Assembly (NCBI RefSeq): GCF_007752535.1
Contig: NZ_CP036426.1
Coordinates: 5,580,001-5,644,000 of the forward strand
Source of the DNA: Tautonia plasticadhaerens
GTDB taxonomy: Bacteria > Planctomycetota > Planctomycetia > Isosphaerales > Isosphaeraceae
Direction: 5' to 3'
DNA length: 64,000 nucleotides
Below the pieces are notes generated by a model. It saw only the letters and a list, made by a program, of their open reading frames with translations, made no database searches and had not been told where the DNA came from. Positions 15,492 through 24,765 of the stretch are shown piece after piece. Position numbers and translations under genes: made by a program. Numbering within the stretch: position 1 is the stretch's first letter; each line of letters starts with the position of its first letter.

Positions 15492-16613
15492 TCAGGCCGG
15501 GGCGGTGGGGGTGTCGACCCACCGGCGCTCGGCGTGGGATCGGAGGACGGCGTCGGCGACGATCTGCGCGTTGAGGCCGGCGAGGAAGCTGGGGACGGCG
15601 TCCCGGCCTTCGACGATCGCGGAGACGAATTCCCAGATCAGGTCGTAGCGGAAGACGGTGGCGGGGGGGCCCTCGTTGGGGTCCCGGGGGCTGGAGGCGG
15701 GCTTGAGGAAGTGGAGGGGGACGGGTTCGGGGGCGAGGTCGCTGCCGGTCTTGCCCAGGAGGATCGTGTTCGGCTCGTGGAGGCGGTAGACGGCCGAGCC
15801 CTCGGAGCCGTTGATCTCGGCCCACTCATGGCCGAACCCGTCGCGGTGGTAGCCTTTGGCGAGGGTCGTGCCCTCCCAGACCCCGGTGGCGCCGGAGGCG
15901 AACTCGCCGATGATGCTCGACCAGTCGTCGACCTCGGAGGGCGGGCAGGACGTCCCGTCGGCGAGTCGGTCTCGGGGGGCGAAGCGGGCGACGGCGCCGC
16001 AGACGCTGGAGATCGGGCCGAGCAGGTCGATGGCGAAGTCGATGCGGTGGATGGTCATGTCGAAGAGGTCGCCGGCCCCGGCCTTGTCCCTGTATTGCCG
16101 CCAACCCCAGCTCGTCTCGGGGAGGTCGAGGAAGCGCTGGGAGCGGAAGTGGCGGGGCTCGCCCAGGGCGCCGGACCCGAGCAGGTGGCGCAGGTAGATC
16201 ATCGCGGGGGCGAAGCGGTAGGTGAAGGCCGTCATGTGGACGACGCCGTTGTCCCGGGCCGCCTCGTACATCGAGCGGACCTCGGCGGCGTCCAGGGCGA
16301 GCGGCTTCTCGCACATGACGTGCTTGCCCGCCTTCGCCGCGGCCTCGCTGATCTCCCGGTGGGTGAAGTTGGGGGTGGCGATGACGACGGCGTCGACGTC
16401 GGGGTCGTCGACGATGTCGCGGTAGTCGGTGGAGACGCGGTCGATGCCCCAGTCGGCCTTGCGACGTTCCAGCAGGGAGGCGTCGGCGTCGCAGGCGGCG
16501 ACCAGCTCGGCGCGGGGGTCGATCCGGACGCCGGGGACGTGGTGGTAGTCGCTCACGGCCCCGGAGCCGATCATAGCGACGCGGACGGGGGGCTGCTTGG
16601 GTCGGATGGGCAT
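15492..16613 (-). CDS. Gfo/Idh/MocA-family oxidoreductase
   Basis: NAD(P)-dependent sugar or inositol-type dehydrogenase, 373 aa. The Rossmann start VRVAMIGSGAVSDYHH, the strand LVAACDADASLL, the loop VIATPNFTHREIS and the catalytic-lysine motif CEKPLALD (near residue 95) are all present. The C-terminal sheet carries WGWRQYRDKAGAGDLFDMTIHRIDFAIDLLG, where the GxGxxxDxxxHxxD element supplies the active-site Asp and His. ATG 16613 begins just before the Rossmann strand; the frame is open 84 nt further. Planctomycetes have many paralogs, and the substrate cannot be read from sequence. Confidence 0.9.
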   Translation of the reverse strand: MPIRPKQPPVRVAMIGSGAVSDYHHVPGVRIDPRAELVAACDADASLLERRKADWGIDRVSTDYRDIVDDPDVDAVVIATPNFTHREISEAAAKAGKHVMCEKPLALDAAEVRSMYEAARDNGVVHMTAFTYRFAPAMIYLRHLLGSGALGEPRHFRSQRFLDLPETSWGWRQYRDKAGAGDLFDMTIHRIDFAIDLLGPISSVCGAVARFAPRDRLADGTSCPPSEVDDWSSIIGEFASGATGVWEGTTLAKGYHRDGFGHEWAEINGSEGSAVYRLHEPNTILLGKTGSDLAPEPVPLHFLKPASSPRDPNEGPPATVFRYDLIWEFVSAIVEGRDAVPSFLAGLNAQIVADAVLRSHAERRWVDTPTAPA

Positions 16614-16780
16614 GGCTGCTTGCTTCGGTTCGCCGTCGGGAGGGTCGATTCGGGGGCTCGGCCCGCCTCCGGTGCGGGAGGAGGGCCGGGCCCTCAATCA
16701 TGCCGAGATCCCGGGCGTTCTGCACGACCCCGGCATCCTGGTCCCATGCCCGGTGGGCGAGCGGACCCCGCTGGGATCGG

Positions 16781-16823
16781 CCCTCCGCCCCCCTCCCCGG
16801 TCGGGGGGAGAGGGGGCCGGAGG
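16781..16823. repeat. CCCTCTCCCC-type intergenic inverted repeat
   Basis: A C-rich left arm (16782-16798) and G-rich right arm (16803-16823) form an imperfect stem of about 17 bp with small bulges around a GGTC loop. It lies 20 bp past the treZ stop, on its downstream side, and resembles the arms at 2705-2730 near pduL. It may serve as a transcription terminator for treZ or belong to a dispersed intergenic repeat family. Confidence 0.5.
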
Positions 16824-16842
16824 ATTGGATGACGAGGGGAGG

Positions 16843-18756
16843 TCACCGGGACGTGACGGGCCAGGCACGGATGAGCACGGCCGAGGGGCCTTCGAAGCGG
16901 ATCGCGGGAGCGTCGCCGTCGAGGGAGACGGCGGGGGGACGGCCGTCGGGGGCGAAGGGACGCTCGTCGGTGGTCAGGACGAGCTGGCACCGGGAGACGT
17001 CCAGGCCGTCCAGCTCGGGTCGGGCCGAGAGCGAGACCTCCTCGGCCCCTCCCAGGTGGAAGACGACCAGGAGCGAGGGGCCGACCTCGGCGTCGTTGCG
17101 GAGCAGGAGCGAATGGTCCGAGAGGGGGGCGGCCCGGTAGGAGCCGATCCGGGCGTTCTTGAGGGCCGGCTCGGAGCGTCGGAGGGTCAGCAGGGCCCGG
17201 AAGAGGCGGAGGGTCGAGGCGTAGGGTTCCCGGTCGGGCTCCGACCAGTCGAGCCGGCTGCCGAGGAAGGTGGCCTCGGCCTGGGGGTCGGGGATGCGGT
17301 CGCGGGAGGCGGGGTCGGCGAAGGCGGCGAAATGGCGGAACTCCTGGCGTCGGCCCTCCGTGACGGCCCGGCCGAGGTCGGCCTCGTGGTCGGTGAAGAA
17401 CTGGAAGGGGGTGCCGGTGGCCCATTCCTGCCCCTGGAAGAGCATGGGGGTCTCCGGGGCGCAGAGCAGCAAGGCCGAGGAGGCCCGGTAGGCGGCGAGG
17501 TCGCAGCCGTGGTGCAGGCGGTCCCCCATCGCCCGGTTGCCGATCTGGTCGTGGTTCTGGGTGCAGACGACCATCCGGCGCGGGGGGACGCCGATCGGCT
17601 CGGAGCCCCGGTGCTCGTCCCGGTTGGTCGAGTGCTGGCCGGTGTAGAGCCAGCCCTTGACCAGGCAGTCGGCCAGCTCGGCCATCGAGCCGGTGAAGTC
17701 CCGGTAATAGCCCTCGTGCTCGCCGGCCAGGGCGACCCGGACGATGTGGTGGAAGTCGTCGGCCCAGACGCCGTCGAGGCCCCATCCCCCCTCCCCCTCG
17801 GGCCGGATCATCTGGGCGAGGTTGCGGTGGTCCTCGGCGATGACGAGCACCTCGCGGTCGGCGACCGACTCCCGGACCCGGCTGGCGAGGTCGGCGACGA
17901 AGGGGCGGTCGCTGTCGTCGATGATGGCGTGGGTGGCGTCGAGGCGGAGGCCGTCGACGCGGTATTCGTGGACCCAGTGCAGCGCGTTCTCGATGAAGAA
18001 CTGGCGGACGAGCGTGCTGTGGGTGTCGTCGAAGTTGAGGCTCTTGCCCCAGGGGTTCGAGTGGATCTCGGAGAAGACGTAGGGGCTGAACGCCGGGAGG
18101 TAGCAGCCGTCGGGGCCGAGGTGGTTGTAGACCACGTCGAGCAGGACCGCCAGGCCGAGGCGGTGGGCCGTGTCGACGAGCCTCCGGAGGTCGTCCGGCC
18201 GACCGTAGCGACGGGAGGGTGCGTAGAGGGCCGCCCCGTCGTATCCCCAGTTGCGGTCGCCGGGGAAGTCGGCCACGGGCATCAGCTCGACGGCGGTGAC
18301 GCCGAGGTCCCGGAGATAGGGCAGTCGGCCGGTGACACCGTCGAAGGTGCCCTCGGGGGAGAAGGTGCCGACGTGCAGCTCGTAGACGACCAGCTCGTCG
18401 AGCGTGAGCCCCGTCCAGCCCCGGTCGAGCCAGCGGAAGTGGCCGGGGTCGACTACCTCGGAGGGGCCGTGGACGCCCTCGGGCTGGAACCGGGAGGCGG
18501 GGTCGGGGAACTCCCCGGAGGAGATCCGGTATCGGTATCGGGCCCCGGGCCCGAGGCCATCGACCAGGGCGCCGAAGGTGCCGTCGGCGTGCCGTTCCAG
18601 GGGCTCGACGCGGGGAGGATCCCCCTCGATGACGACCGAGACGCCGGGCTCCTTCGGGGCCCAGACCCGGAATCGGACCCCGTCTCGCTCGGGCCAGGCC
18701 CCGATCGAGGGACGCCAGTGGGAGGGGCCGAGGACGGATCGACGATCGAGGGACAT
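16843..18756 (-). CDS. treZ: Malto-oligosyltrehalose trehalohydrolase
   Basis: GH13 enzyme that releases trehalose from maltooligosyl-trehalose. The 637-aa protein has the N-terminal carbohydrate-binding-like domain (GVRFRVWAPKEPGVSVVIEG), then the barrel with the four GH13 regions: DVVYNHLGPDG (near 207), GLRLDATH with nucleophile D273, VLVIAEDHRN with acid/base E308, and CTQNHDQIGNR with the transition-state Asp. ELHVGTFSPEGTF and LMPVADFPGDRNWGYDG are typical of TreZ and branching enzymes. ATG 18756 fits the family N-terminus; the frame is open upstream only as a shadow of hslV. No treY partner is seen in the window. Confidence 0.93.
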   Translation of the reverse strand: MSLDRRSVLGPSHWRPSIGAWPERDGVRFRVWAPKEPGVSVVIEGDPPRVEPLERHADGTFGALVDGLGPGARYRYRISSGEFPDPASRFQPEGVHGPSEVVDPGHFRWLDRGWTGLTLDELVVYELHVGTFSPEGTFDGVTGRLPYLRDLGVTAVELMPVADFPGDRNWGYDGAALYAPSRRYGRPDDLRRLVDTAHRLGLAVLLDVVYNHLGPDGCYLPAFSPYVFSEIHSNPWGKSLNFDDTHSTLVRQFFIENALHWVHEYRVDGLRLDATHAIIDDSDRPFVADLASRVRESVADREVLVIAEDHRNLAQMIRPEGEGGWGLDGVWADDFHHIVRVALAGEHEGYYRDFTGSMAELADCLVKGWLYTGQHSTNRDEHRGSEPIGVPPRRMVVCTQNHDQIGNRAMGDRLHHGCDLAAYRASSALLLCAPETPMLFQGQEWATGTPFQFFTDHEADLGRAVTEGRRQEFRHFAAFADPASRDRIPDPQAEATFLGSRLDWSEPDREPYASTLRLFRALLTLRRSEPALKNARIGSYRAAPLSDHSLLLRNDAEVGPSLLVVFHLGGAEEVSLSARPELDGLDVSRCQLVLTTDERPFAPDGRPPAVSLDGDAPAIRFEGPSAVLIRAWPVTSR

Positions 18757-18957
18757 CGGAATTCCTTCGGGCTCGCGGGTCGGGGGTCGATCAGCCAAAC
18801 GAACGGCCGTCGGCCCGAGGTCGCAATCCGGGACGGGGTGGCCGTCCCATGGGATCGGGGGGCCCTCCCCTTGGCGGGCGGGGGCCGGCGGGCCTAGGAT
18901 GCCGGGGACGGCTCGCATCGCCCGTGCCGAATCGAGGAAGACGGAGGGCCCGACCCG

Positions 18958-19491
18958 ATGACGTGGCACGCCACGACGATCCTCTCGGTCCGCCGCGAGG
19001 GCAAGGTCGCCCTCGGCGGGGACGGCCAGGTGACCCTGGGCAACCAGATCATGAAGGCCGACGCCGCCAAGGTCCGCCGCCTGGCCGGCGGGCGGGTGCT
19101 CGTGGGCTTCGCCGGCAGCGCCGCCGACGGCTTCGCCCTGCTCGAACGCTTCGAGGCGAAGCTGAAGGACCACCCGGAGAACGTCCCGAGGGCCGCCATC
19201 GAGCTGGCCAAGCAGTGGCGCACCGACCGGGCCCTGCGTCGCCTGGAGGCGCTGCTCATCGTCGCCGACGAGAAGCACAGCCTCCTGCTGAGCGGCTCCG
19301 GGGACGTGATCCAGCCGACCGACGGCATCCTCGCCGCCGGATCCGGGGGCGCCTACGGCCTGGCCTCGGCGCGGGCGCTGGTGGCCCACACCGAACTCCC
19401 GCCGGGCCGGATCGTCCGGGAATCGCTGAAGATCGCCGCGGGCATCGACATCTACACGAACGAGAGCATCACCGTCGAGGAACTGCCGTGA
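18958..19491 (+). CDS. hslV: ATP-dependent protease subunit HslV (ClpQ)
   Basis: Threonine peptidase of the HslVU proteasome-like protease, 177 aa. It starts [28 protein letters not shown]; the conserved TTI with the catalytic N-terminal Thr begins at residue 6, so five residues must be removed, a little more than in E. coli (MT-TI). Lys in [17 protein letters not shown], the [20 protein letters not shown] strand and [15 protein letters not shown] are family features. The stop overlaps hslU's GTG (GTGA), so the two are translationally coupled. It is divergent from treZ across a 201-bp gap. Confidence 0.97.
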   Translation: MTWHATTILSVRREGKVALGGDGQVTLGNQIMKADAAKVRRLAGGRVLVGFAGSAADGFALLERFEAKLKDHPENVPRAAIELAKQWRTDRALRRLEALLIVADEKHSLLLSGSGDVIQPTDGILAAGSGGAYGLASARALVAHTELPPGRIVRESLKIAAGIDIYTNESITVEELP

Positions 19492-20867
19492 GCGACGACC
19501 TCACCCCCCGACAGATCGTGGCCGAGCTGGACCGGGACATCGTCGGCCAGCACGACGCCAAGCGGGCCGTCGCCCTGGCCTTGCGCAACCGCTGGCGGCG
19601 ACGGCAGCTGGACGAGGAGATGCGGAGCCAGGTCACGCCGAAGAACATCCTGCTGATCGGCCCGACCGGCGTCGGCAAGACGGAGATCGCCCGACGGCTG
19701 GCGCAGCTCGTGGGCGCCCCGTTCGTGAAGGTGGAGGCGACCAAGTTCACCGAGGTCGGCTACTACGGCCGGGACGTCGAGAGCATGGTCCGGGACCTCG
19801 TCGAGGCCGCCATCCTGATCGTCAAGGACCGGGAGCGGCAGCGGATCGAGTCCAAGGCCAGGGATCGGGCCGAGGCGAGGCTGCTGGATCTGCTGCTGCC
19901 CGAGCCGCCCTCCCCGCACCGTGATCGACGGACGGCCACCGCGGCCGCCGAAGGCGAGGTGGACGAGGCGGCCGAGCGCCGCAAGCGGACCCGGGAGAAG
20001 ATGAAGTCCCGGCTGGAGGCCGGGGAGATGGAGGACGCCGAGGTGGAGGTCTCGGTGCCGGGCCGGGCGATGGCCCCGGTGTCGATCCTCGGCGGGGCCG
20101 GGAACATGGAGCAGATGGAGATGGACCTCCAGGGCATGTTCGAGAAGCTGATGCCCAGGCCCTCCCAGTCGAGGAGGATGCCGGTGCGGGACGCCCGGCC
20201 CTTGCTGGTCGAGCAGGAGGCCGAGGCGATGCTCGACCCGGAGAAGATCAACCGGGCCTCGGTGGCGCTGGCCGAGGAGTCGGGCATCATCTTCCTCGAC
20301 GAGATCGACAAGATCGCCGGGGATGAGGGGTCGTCCCGGGGGCCGGACGTCTCCCGGCAGGGGGTGCAGCGCGACCTGCTGCCGATCGTCGAGGGGACCA
20401 CGGTGACGACCAAGTACGGCCCGGTCCGGACGGACTTCGTCCTGTTCGTCGCGGCCGGGGCCTTCCACCGCGCCAAGCCCTCGGACCTGATGCCCGAGCT
20501 GCAGGGGAGGTTCCCGATCCGGGTCGAGCTGAACGACCTGACCCGGGACGACTTCGCCCGGATCCTGAGGGAACCCCGGGCCTCGATCGTCCGGCAGTAC
20601 CAGGCGTTGATGGGCACCGAGGGCCTGACCCTGTCGTTCACCGAGGAGGCGATCGACGCGATGGCCGAGATCGCCTTCGACGTGAACCGGTCGACGCAGA
20701 ATATCGGCGCCCGGAGGCTGCACACGATCCTGGAGCGGGTGGTCGAGGAGATCAGCTTCGACGCCCCGGATCGGCACGGGGACCGGGTCACCCTCGACGC
20801 CGAGGACGTCCGCCGGGTGCTCGCGCCGATCTCCCAGGATGAGGACCTGAGCCGTTACATCCTGTGA
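19488..20867 (+). CDS. hslU: ATP-dependent protease ATPase subunit HslU (ClpY)
   Basis: AAA+ unfoldase that feeds HslV, 459 aa. The start [20 protein letters not shown] is standard. Walker [15 protein letters not shown] (near residue 60), the pore motif [10 protein letters not shown], Walker [13 protein letters not shown] (about 265-275) and the C-terminal sensor-2 region [20 protein letters not shown] are present, and the final RYIL tail should dock into HslV. The family I-domain occupies about 110-230. The start is GTG at 19488, fixed by overlap with the hslV stop. It faces the flavoprotein gene, 21 bp away. Confidence 0.97.
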   Translation: MSDDLTPRQIVAELDRDIVGQHDAKRAVALALRNRWRRRQLDEEMRSQVTPKNILLIGPTGVGKTEIARRLAQLVGAPFVKVEATKFTEVGYYGRDVESMVRDLVEAAILIVKDRERQRIESKARDRAEARLLDLLLPEPPSPHRDRRTATAAAEGEVDEAAERRKRTREKMKSRLEAGEMEDAEVEVSVPGRAMAPVSILGGAGNMEQMEMDLQGMFEKLMPRPSQSRRMPVRDARPLLVEQEAEAMLDPEKINRASVALAEESGIIFLDEIDKIAGDEGSSRGPDVSRQGVQRDLLPIVEGTTVTTKYGPVRTDFVLFVAAGAFHRAKPSDLMPELQGRFPIRVELNDLTRDDFARILREPRASIVRQYQALMGTEGLTLSFTEEAIDAMAEIAFDVNRSTQNIGARRLHTILERVVEEISFDAPDRHGDRVTLDAEDVRRVLAPISQDEDLSRYIL

Positions 20868-20888
20868 GGGGCCCGGGAGGGGCCGGGC

Positions 20889-22202
20889 TCAGACGACCTC
20901 GCCCGCGCGCCAGCCCGTGCTCCAGGCGGCCTGGAAGTTGTAGCCGCCGATCCGGCCGTCGAGGTCGAGGACCTCGCCGATCAGGTGCAGGCCGGGGCGG
21001 AGTCGGCTCTGGAGGGAGTCGGGGTCGACCTCGTCGAGGGAGACGCCGCCGCTGGTGACCTCGGCCTTGGCGAAGCCGAGCGTCCCGGCGATCGGCAGGC
21101 GGAGCGCCTTGATCCCGGCGACGATCCGGCGGCGTTCGTCCCGGCCCAGCTCGGGGCCGACCCGGTCCTCGGGCACCCCCGAGGCGAGCAACACGGCCGT
21201 CGACAGCCTCCTGGGGAGGGCGGACGGCAGCAGGCCGGCGACGAGCTTGCGGCCTGCCCGGGCGGCGAGCCCGAGCGAGGCGTCGAGGGCCTCGGGGCGG
21301 TCGTCGGGGGCGAGGTCCAGTTCCAGCGTGAGCGGCCCGGGGCCGTCGAAGCGGGCCACCGGCCCGCTCACGTCCAGGATCGCCGGTCCGGTCAGGCCGA
21401 AGTGGGCGAACAGGACGGCCTCACGGCGATCGGCCAGCGCCGGGCCGCCCTCCGGGGGGAGGACCCGGGCGGTCGCGTCGGGGAGGGTGATGCCCTTCAG
21501 CTCCCGGACCCACTCGGCCTCGATCCGGAGGGGGACGAGCGCCGGCCTCGGCTCGACGATCGCGTGGCCGAACGACCGGGCGATGTCGTAGCCGTCCCCG
21601 GTCGTGCCGCAGCCCGGGTAGGATCGCCCGCCGACGGCCAGCACGACCCGACGGGCCCGGGCGGGGCCGTCGGGGAGCCGGACGAGGAAGCCGTCGGACT
21701 CCGGGTCGGGCTCGACCCCGGAACACGGGCAATTCGTCCGGAGCTCGGCCCCGCTGCGGTCGAGCCGCCGGGCCAGGGCGTCGAGCACGTCGACGGCCCG
21801 GTCGGAGACGGGGAAGACCTTGCCGTTCCCCTCGATCTTGGTGGCCACGCCCTCCCGCTCGAACAGGGCGACCGTCTGCTCGACGCCCAGCGCCTTCAGC
21901 GACGGGGCGAGGAACCTCCCCCGGTCGCCGAAGGCCTGCATGATGCTCCGGGCCCCCTTCGCCTGCTTCGGGTCGAAGGCGGGGTCGATCGGCCCGGAGA
22001 CGACGGAGCGGTCCTTCAGCCCTCGGGCGTTGGTGATGTTGCACCGGGTGCCGCCCGACATGAGGATCTTCACCCCCGGCCGCCGGTTCTTCTCCACCAG
22101 CAGGACGCGGCGCCCCCGCTCGGCCGCCCGGAAGGCGGCGAACAGCCCGGCGGCCCCGGCGCCGAGGACGGCGACGTCGTAGGGCGGTTCGGTCGAGTTC
22201 AC
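20889..22202 (-). CDS. BaiN/HI0933-family NAD(P)/FAD-dependent oxidoreductase
   Basis: Flavoprotein of the HI0933/YhiN group, 437 aa. The dinucleotide fold YDVAVLGAGAAGLFAAFRAAE opens the protein, followed by the group's characteristic KILMSGGTRCNITNA near residue 55. Other family signatures are VVLAVGGRSYPGCGTTGDGYDIARSFGH in the middle and, at the end, EVTSGGVSLDEVD and GLHLIGEVLDLDGRIGGYNFQAAW. GTG 22202 places the fold at the N-terminus; there is no in-frame ATG close to it and the open frame upstream is low complexity. The substrate of most members is unknown; some reduce bile-acid or other enoyl compounds. Confidence 0.9.
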   Translation of the reverse strand: MNSTEPPYDVAVLGAGAAGLFAAFRAAERGRRVLLVEKNRRPGVKILMSGGTRCNITNARGLKDRSVVSGPIDPAFDPKQAKGARSIMQAFGDRGRFLAPSLKALGVEQTVALFEREGVATKIEGNGKVFPVSDRAVDVLDALARRLDRSGAELRTNCPCSGVEPDPESDGFLVRLPDGPARARRVVLAVGGRSYPGCGTTGDGYDIARSFGHAIVEPRPALVPLRIEAEWVRELKGITLPDATARVLPPEGGPALADRREAVLFAHFGLTGPAILDVSGPVARFDGPGPLTLELDLAPDDRPEALDASLGLAARAGRKLVAGLLPSALPRRLSTAVLLASGVPEDRVGPELGRDERRRIVAGIKALRLPIAGTLGFAKAEVTSGGVSLDEVDPDSLQSRLRPGLHLIGEVLDLDGRIGGYNFQAAWSTGWRAGEVV

Positions 22203-22314
22203 GGTGGTCGTCCCCGATCGAGGGTTGGATCGGGGGATTATACCGGCCTCGGGCCGACCTCGCGTCCGAGGTCCCACCCGGCCTCCTGCGGACACGGCCG
22301 GGCGGTGCGGCCGA

Positions 22315-23622
22315 TCAGAGGACCGTGAAGTAGTTCCCGGCGGCGAAGTCGAAGTATTCGGGCTTCAGCTCCAGGGGCAGGTCGTTGTAGATGCAGTAAT
22401 TCCGGACCTGGAGCAGCAGGTCCCGGGGCTGGCAGCAGCGGAAGGGGCGGTTGACCCGGCGGTAGTGCTGGGCGATCAGGTAGTCGACGGCCTGCTCGTC
22501 GATCTCGTCGAAGCCGAGCTTGGGGGCGAAGATCTCGATCATCCGCCGGTACATGGCCTCGGTGGGGTCGGCGGCGTTGATCTTGTAGGGGATCCGGCGG
22601 AGGAAGGCCTCGTCGACGAGGTCCTTCGGCTCCAGGTTCGTGGAGAAGAGGATGAGCTGGTCGAAGGGGACCCGGATCTGCTTGCCGTTGGGCAGGCGGA
22701 GGAAGTCGTAGCGCTTCTCCAGGGGGACGATCCAGCGGTTGAGTAGCTCGATGGGGGCCATCCGCTGGCGGCCGAAGTCGTCGATGAGGAAGGTCCCGTT
22801 GTTCGACTTCATCTGGAGGGGAGCCTCGCAGATCTTGTTGTCCGTGTCGTAGTAGATCTCCAACGCCTCCATCGTCAGCTCGCCGCCGGCGACGATGGTC
22901 GGGCGCCTGATCTGGATCCAGCGGTTGTCGAGGTCGTCGTTGCGGAGGAGGCCGGAGCGCTGGTGCTCCAGGGGCTCGTGGTTGGCCGGGTCGAAGAGCT
23001 TGAGGATCTGGCCCTCCACGAGGATCGTCCGGGGGATCCAGACCGTCGAGCCGTAACACCTGGTGATCCGCTCGGCGATGCTCGTCTTCCCGTTGCCGGG
23101 GTAGCCGTAGAGGAACAGGCCCTTGCCGGAGTTGATCGCCGGGCCGAGGACGCCGAACATCTCCTCGGAGACCAGTAGGTCGGAGAAGGCGCGGCGGAGG
23201 TCGGCCTCCTTGGGCTGCTCCCTGGCGATCGACTGGGCCGAGATCGCCCCGACGTAGTCGGCGAAGGGGACCGGGGCGGTGCCGACGTACGCACATTCCT
23301 CCATGTACCCGCGGGCCCGGGATCGGCCGGCGTCGGTGAGGGAGAAGTAGTAGTCGTTGGCGGCGGCCGTGTCGGTGTAGGTGACGAGTTGCTGGGCCTT
23401 CAGCCCCCGGAGGAACTCCGGGAACGGGCCGAAGGGCAGGCCCAGTTCTTCGGCGATCTTTCGGCCGGAGGAGACGCCGATCCCGAGCAGGAACTTCATC
23501 ACCAGGGATTCGACCAGGGCCTGGTTCAACCCGGCCGAGGCGAAGTCGGTCGGCGCCGTCGGCCGGAAGGCGACGGCCTCGCCGGCGTCGAACGAGGGGA
23601 GCGTGCTCGTCGCGGTGCTCAC
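22315..23622 (-). CDS. AAA+ ATPase with N-terminal winged-helix-like region
   Basis: 435-aa P-loop ATPase. Residues about 25-110 look like a winged helix (LVMKFLLGIGVSSGRKIAEEL, LKAQQLVTYTD, YYFSLTDAGRSRARGYM). The AAA core has Walker A LYGYPGNGKTSIAERI near residue 175, Walker B TFLIDDFGRQRM near 285, and sensor-1 ILFSTNLEPKDLVDEAFLRRI with a likely arginine finger. RPFRCCQPRDLLLQVRNYC is in the C-terminal lid. It starts with GTG, overlapping the PilZ gene stop (GTGA), so both should be co-translated. Such proteins recur in planctomycetes with unknown function; a secretion or surface-structure ATPase under c-di-GMP control is speculative. Confidence 0.82.
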   Translation of the reverse strand: MSTATSTLPSFDAGEAVAFRPTAPTDFASAGLNQALVESLVMKFLLGIGVSSGRKIAEELGLPFGPFPEFLRGLKAQQLVTYTDTAAANDYYFSLTDAGRSRARGYMEECAYVGTAPVPFADYVGAISAQSIAREQPKEADLRRAFSDLLVSEEMFGVLGPAINSGKGLFLYGYPGNGKTSIAERITRCYGSTVWIPRTILVEGQILKLFDPANHEPLEHQRSGLLRNDDLDNRWIQIRRPTIVAGGELTMEALEIYYDTDNKICEAPLQMKSNNGTFLIDDFGRQRMAPIELLNRWIVPLEKRYDFLRLPNGKQIRVPFDQLILFSTNLEPKDLVDEAFLRRIPYKINAADPTEAMYRRMIEIFAPKLGFDEIDEQAVDYLIAQHYRRVNRPFRCCQPRDLLLQVRNYCIYNDLPLELKPEYFDFAAGNYFTVL

Positions 23623-24074
23623 GATCCGGGACCTCTGGGTGTGGGGAGGGTCGGGGGGCTGCCGGCCGTCGAGCCCGGCCCGCCGACGTCGAAGAGGGCC
23701 GCCCGGAGCGCCTGCCAGGGGCAGTGTTCGTGGAACTCGATCCCGACCCGGCTCGGATGCCCCAGCAGGGCGTTCAGCCGCCCCGGCACCCGGAGCCGGG
23801 CGACCGTGCCCGAGACCCAGTCGGCGGAGAGGGACAGCGGGCGGATCCAGGACGGCTGCCCGGCCCGGGGCGGCTTGAGGACGACCAGCGCCGCCCCGCC
23901 CTGGCTCACGTCCACCACGACCGCCTCGACGACCCGGGGACTCCCCTCCTCCCACCAGCCGAACCAGCACTTCGCCCCGCTCGACGCATAGCGCGGGAAG
24001 ACGCGCCGATCCCGGCCGACGTCGACCTTCGTCCTGGCGACGATGAAGGAGGAATAGTGACGGAGCTTCGACAT
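23619..24074 (-). CDS. PilZ-domain (c-di-GMP-binding) protein
   Basis: Predicted c-di-GMP receptor, 151 aa. The PilZ signature is complete: RxxxR as RRVFPR at residues 23-28, followed by a beta strand and VVDVSQGGAALVV (DxSxxG) about 35 residues later, then GTVARLRV and RVGIEFHE. A Gly/Pro/Thr-rich tail ends the protein. ATG 24074 is adopted; ATG 24107 is an equally open alternative. The stop overlaps the AAA+ ATPase start by 4 bp, suggesting that the two act together, with the PilZ protein sensing the messenger for the ATPase. Confidence 0.82.
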   Translation of the reverse strand: MSKLRHYSSFIVARTKVDVGRDRRVFPRYASSGAKCWFGWWEEGSPRVVEAVVVDVSQGGAALVVLKPPRAGQPSWIRPLSLSADWVSGTVARLRVPGRLNALLGHPSRVGIEFHEHCPWQALRAALFDVGGPGSTAGSPPTLPTPRGPGS

Positions 24075-24170
24075 CGATCCCGCCGCCCGCTCTGGTGTTG
24101 GAATCATTCCGCGGTGGTCCCCGCCCGGGGACGTGCCGATCCGACCCGATGCCGATCCGAGGCGAAACGG

Positions 24171-24194
24171 ATCGGAACGGATCGGAACGGATCG
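24171..24194. repeat. Short tandem decamer upstream of the PilZ gene
   Basis: The decamer ATCGGAACGG occurs twice in tandem (24171-24180 and 24181-24190), followed by a partial third copy ATCG. It lies about 100 bp upstream of the PilZ gene start and may overlap its promoter. It is too short to assign a role. Confidence 0.6.
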
Positions 24195-24279
24195 ACCGGC
24201 GGGCCCCGAACTCCGGGACCCCGAGAGCACCGTAGGTCGCGGCTCGGGGGCGGTCAACTACGTCAGCGGGCCGGTCCGA

Positions 24280-24765
24280 TCAGCCGCCCCGGAGCAGGAC
24301 CGAGATCCGTCGAAGGGCCTCGTCGGGCCCGGCCACGAGGATCCCCCGGGAGTCCGGGCCGGTCGGTTCGAGCGTCACGGTCCAGGCCCCTTCGGGGAGG
24401 CGATCGAGGACCCGGTCCGCCCACTCGACGAGGCAGACCCCCTCCCCCTCCAGGTACTCGGCGGCCCCGAGGGCGTCGAAGGCGTCCGGGTCGTCGAGGC
24501 GGTAGGCGTCGAAGTGGTAGACCGGCAGGCGGCCCTCGTATTCGTGGATGAGCACGAACGTCGGGCTGGCGATGGCGAGGGGGTCGACCCCCAGTCCCTC
24601 GGCGATCGCCCGGCTCAGTCGGGTCTTGCCGGCGCCGAGGGGGCCGACCAGGGCGATGACGACCCCCGGCCCGACCGCACCGGCGATCGCCCGGCCGAGC
24701 CGATCGGTCTGCCGCTCCGATTCGGAGTCGATCCGGAGCCCCCGTCTCGAGCGTTCAACCCGCAT
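24280..24765 (-). CDS. tsaE: tRNA threonylcarbamoyladenosine biosynthesis ATPase TsaE
   Basis: ATPase needed for the t6A37 modification of ANN-decoding tRNAs, acting with TsaB and TsaD. The 161-aa protein is of normal length. Walker A GPLGAGKTRL is at 41-50, SPTFVLIHEY and VYHFDAYRLDDPDAF follow as the switch region, and EYLEGEGVCLVEWADRV supplies the conserved Glu-Trp-Ala. The start overlaps the thiL stop by 11 bp, and the order glycerate kinase-thiL-tsaE forms one minus-strand operon with overlapping ends. Confidence 0.96.
   Translation of the reverse strand: MRVERSRRGLRIDSESERQTDRLGRAIAGAVGPGVVIALVGPLGAGKTRLSRAIAEGLGVDPLAIASPTFVLIHEYEGRLPVYHFDAYRLDDPDAFDALGAAEYLEGEGVCLVEWADRVLDRLPEGAWTVTLEPTGPDSRGILVAGPDEALRRISVLLRGG

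Noticed and set aside
13932-16832. 966-aa plus-strand open frame
   Set aside because: Opposite to the HlyD-type and Gfo/Idh genes, both of which have clear motifs.
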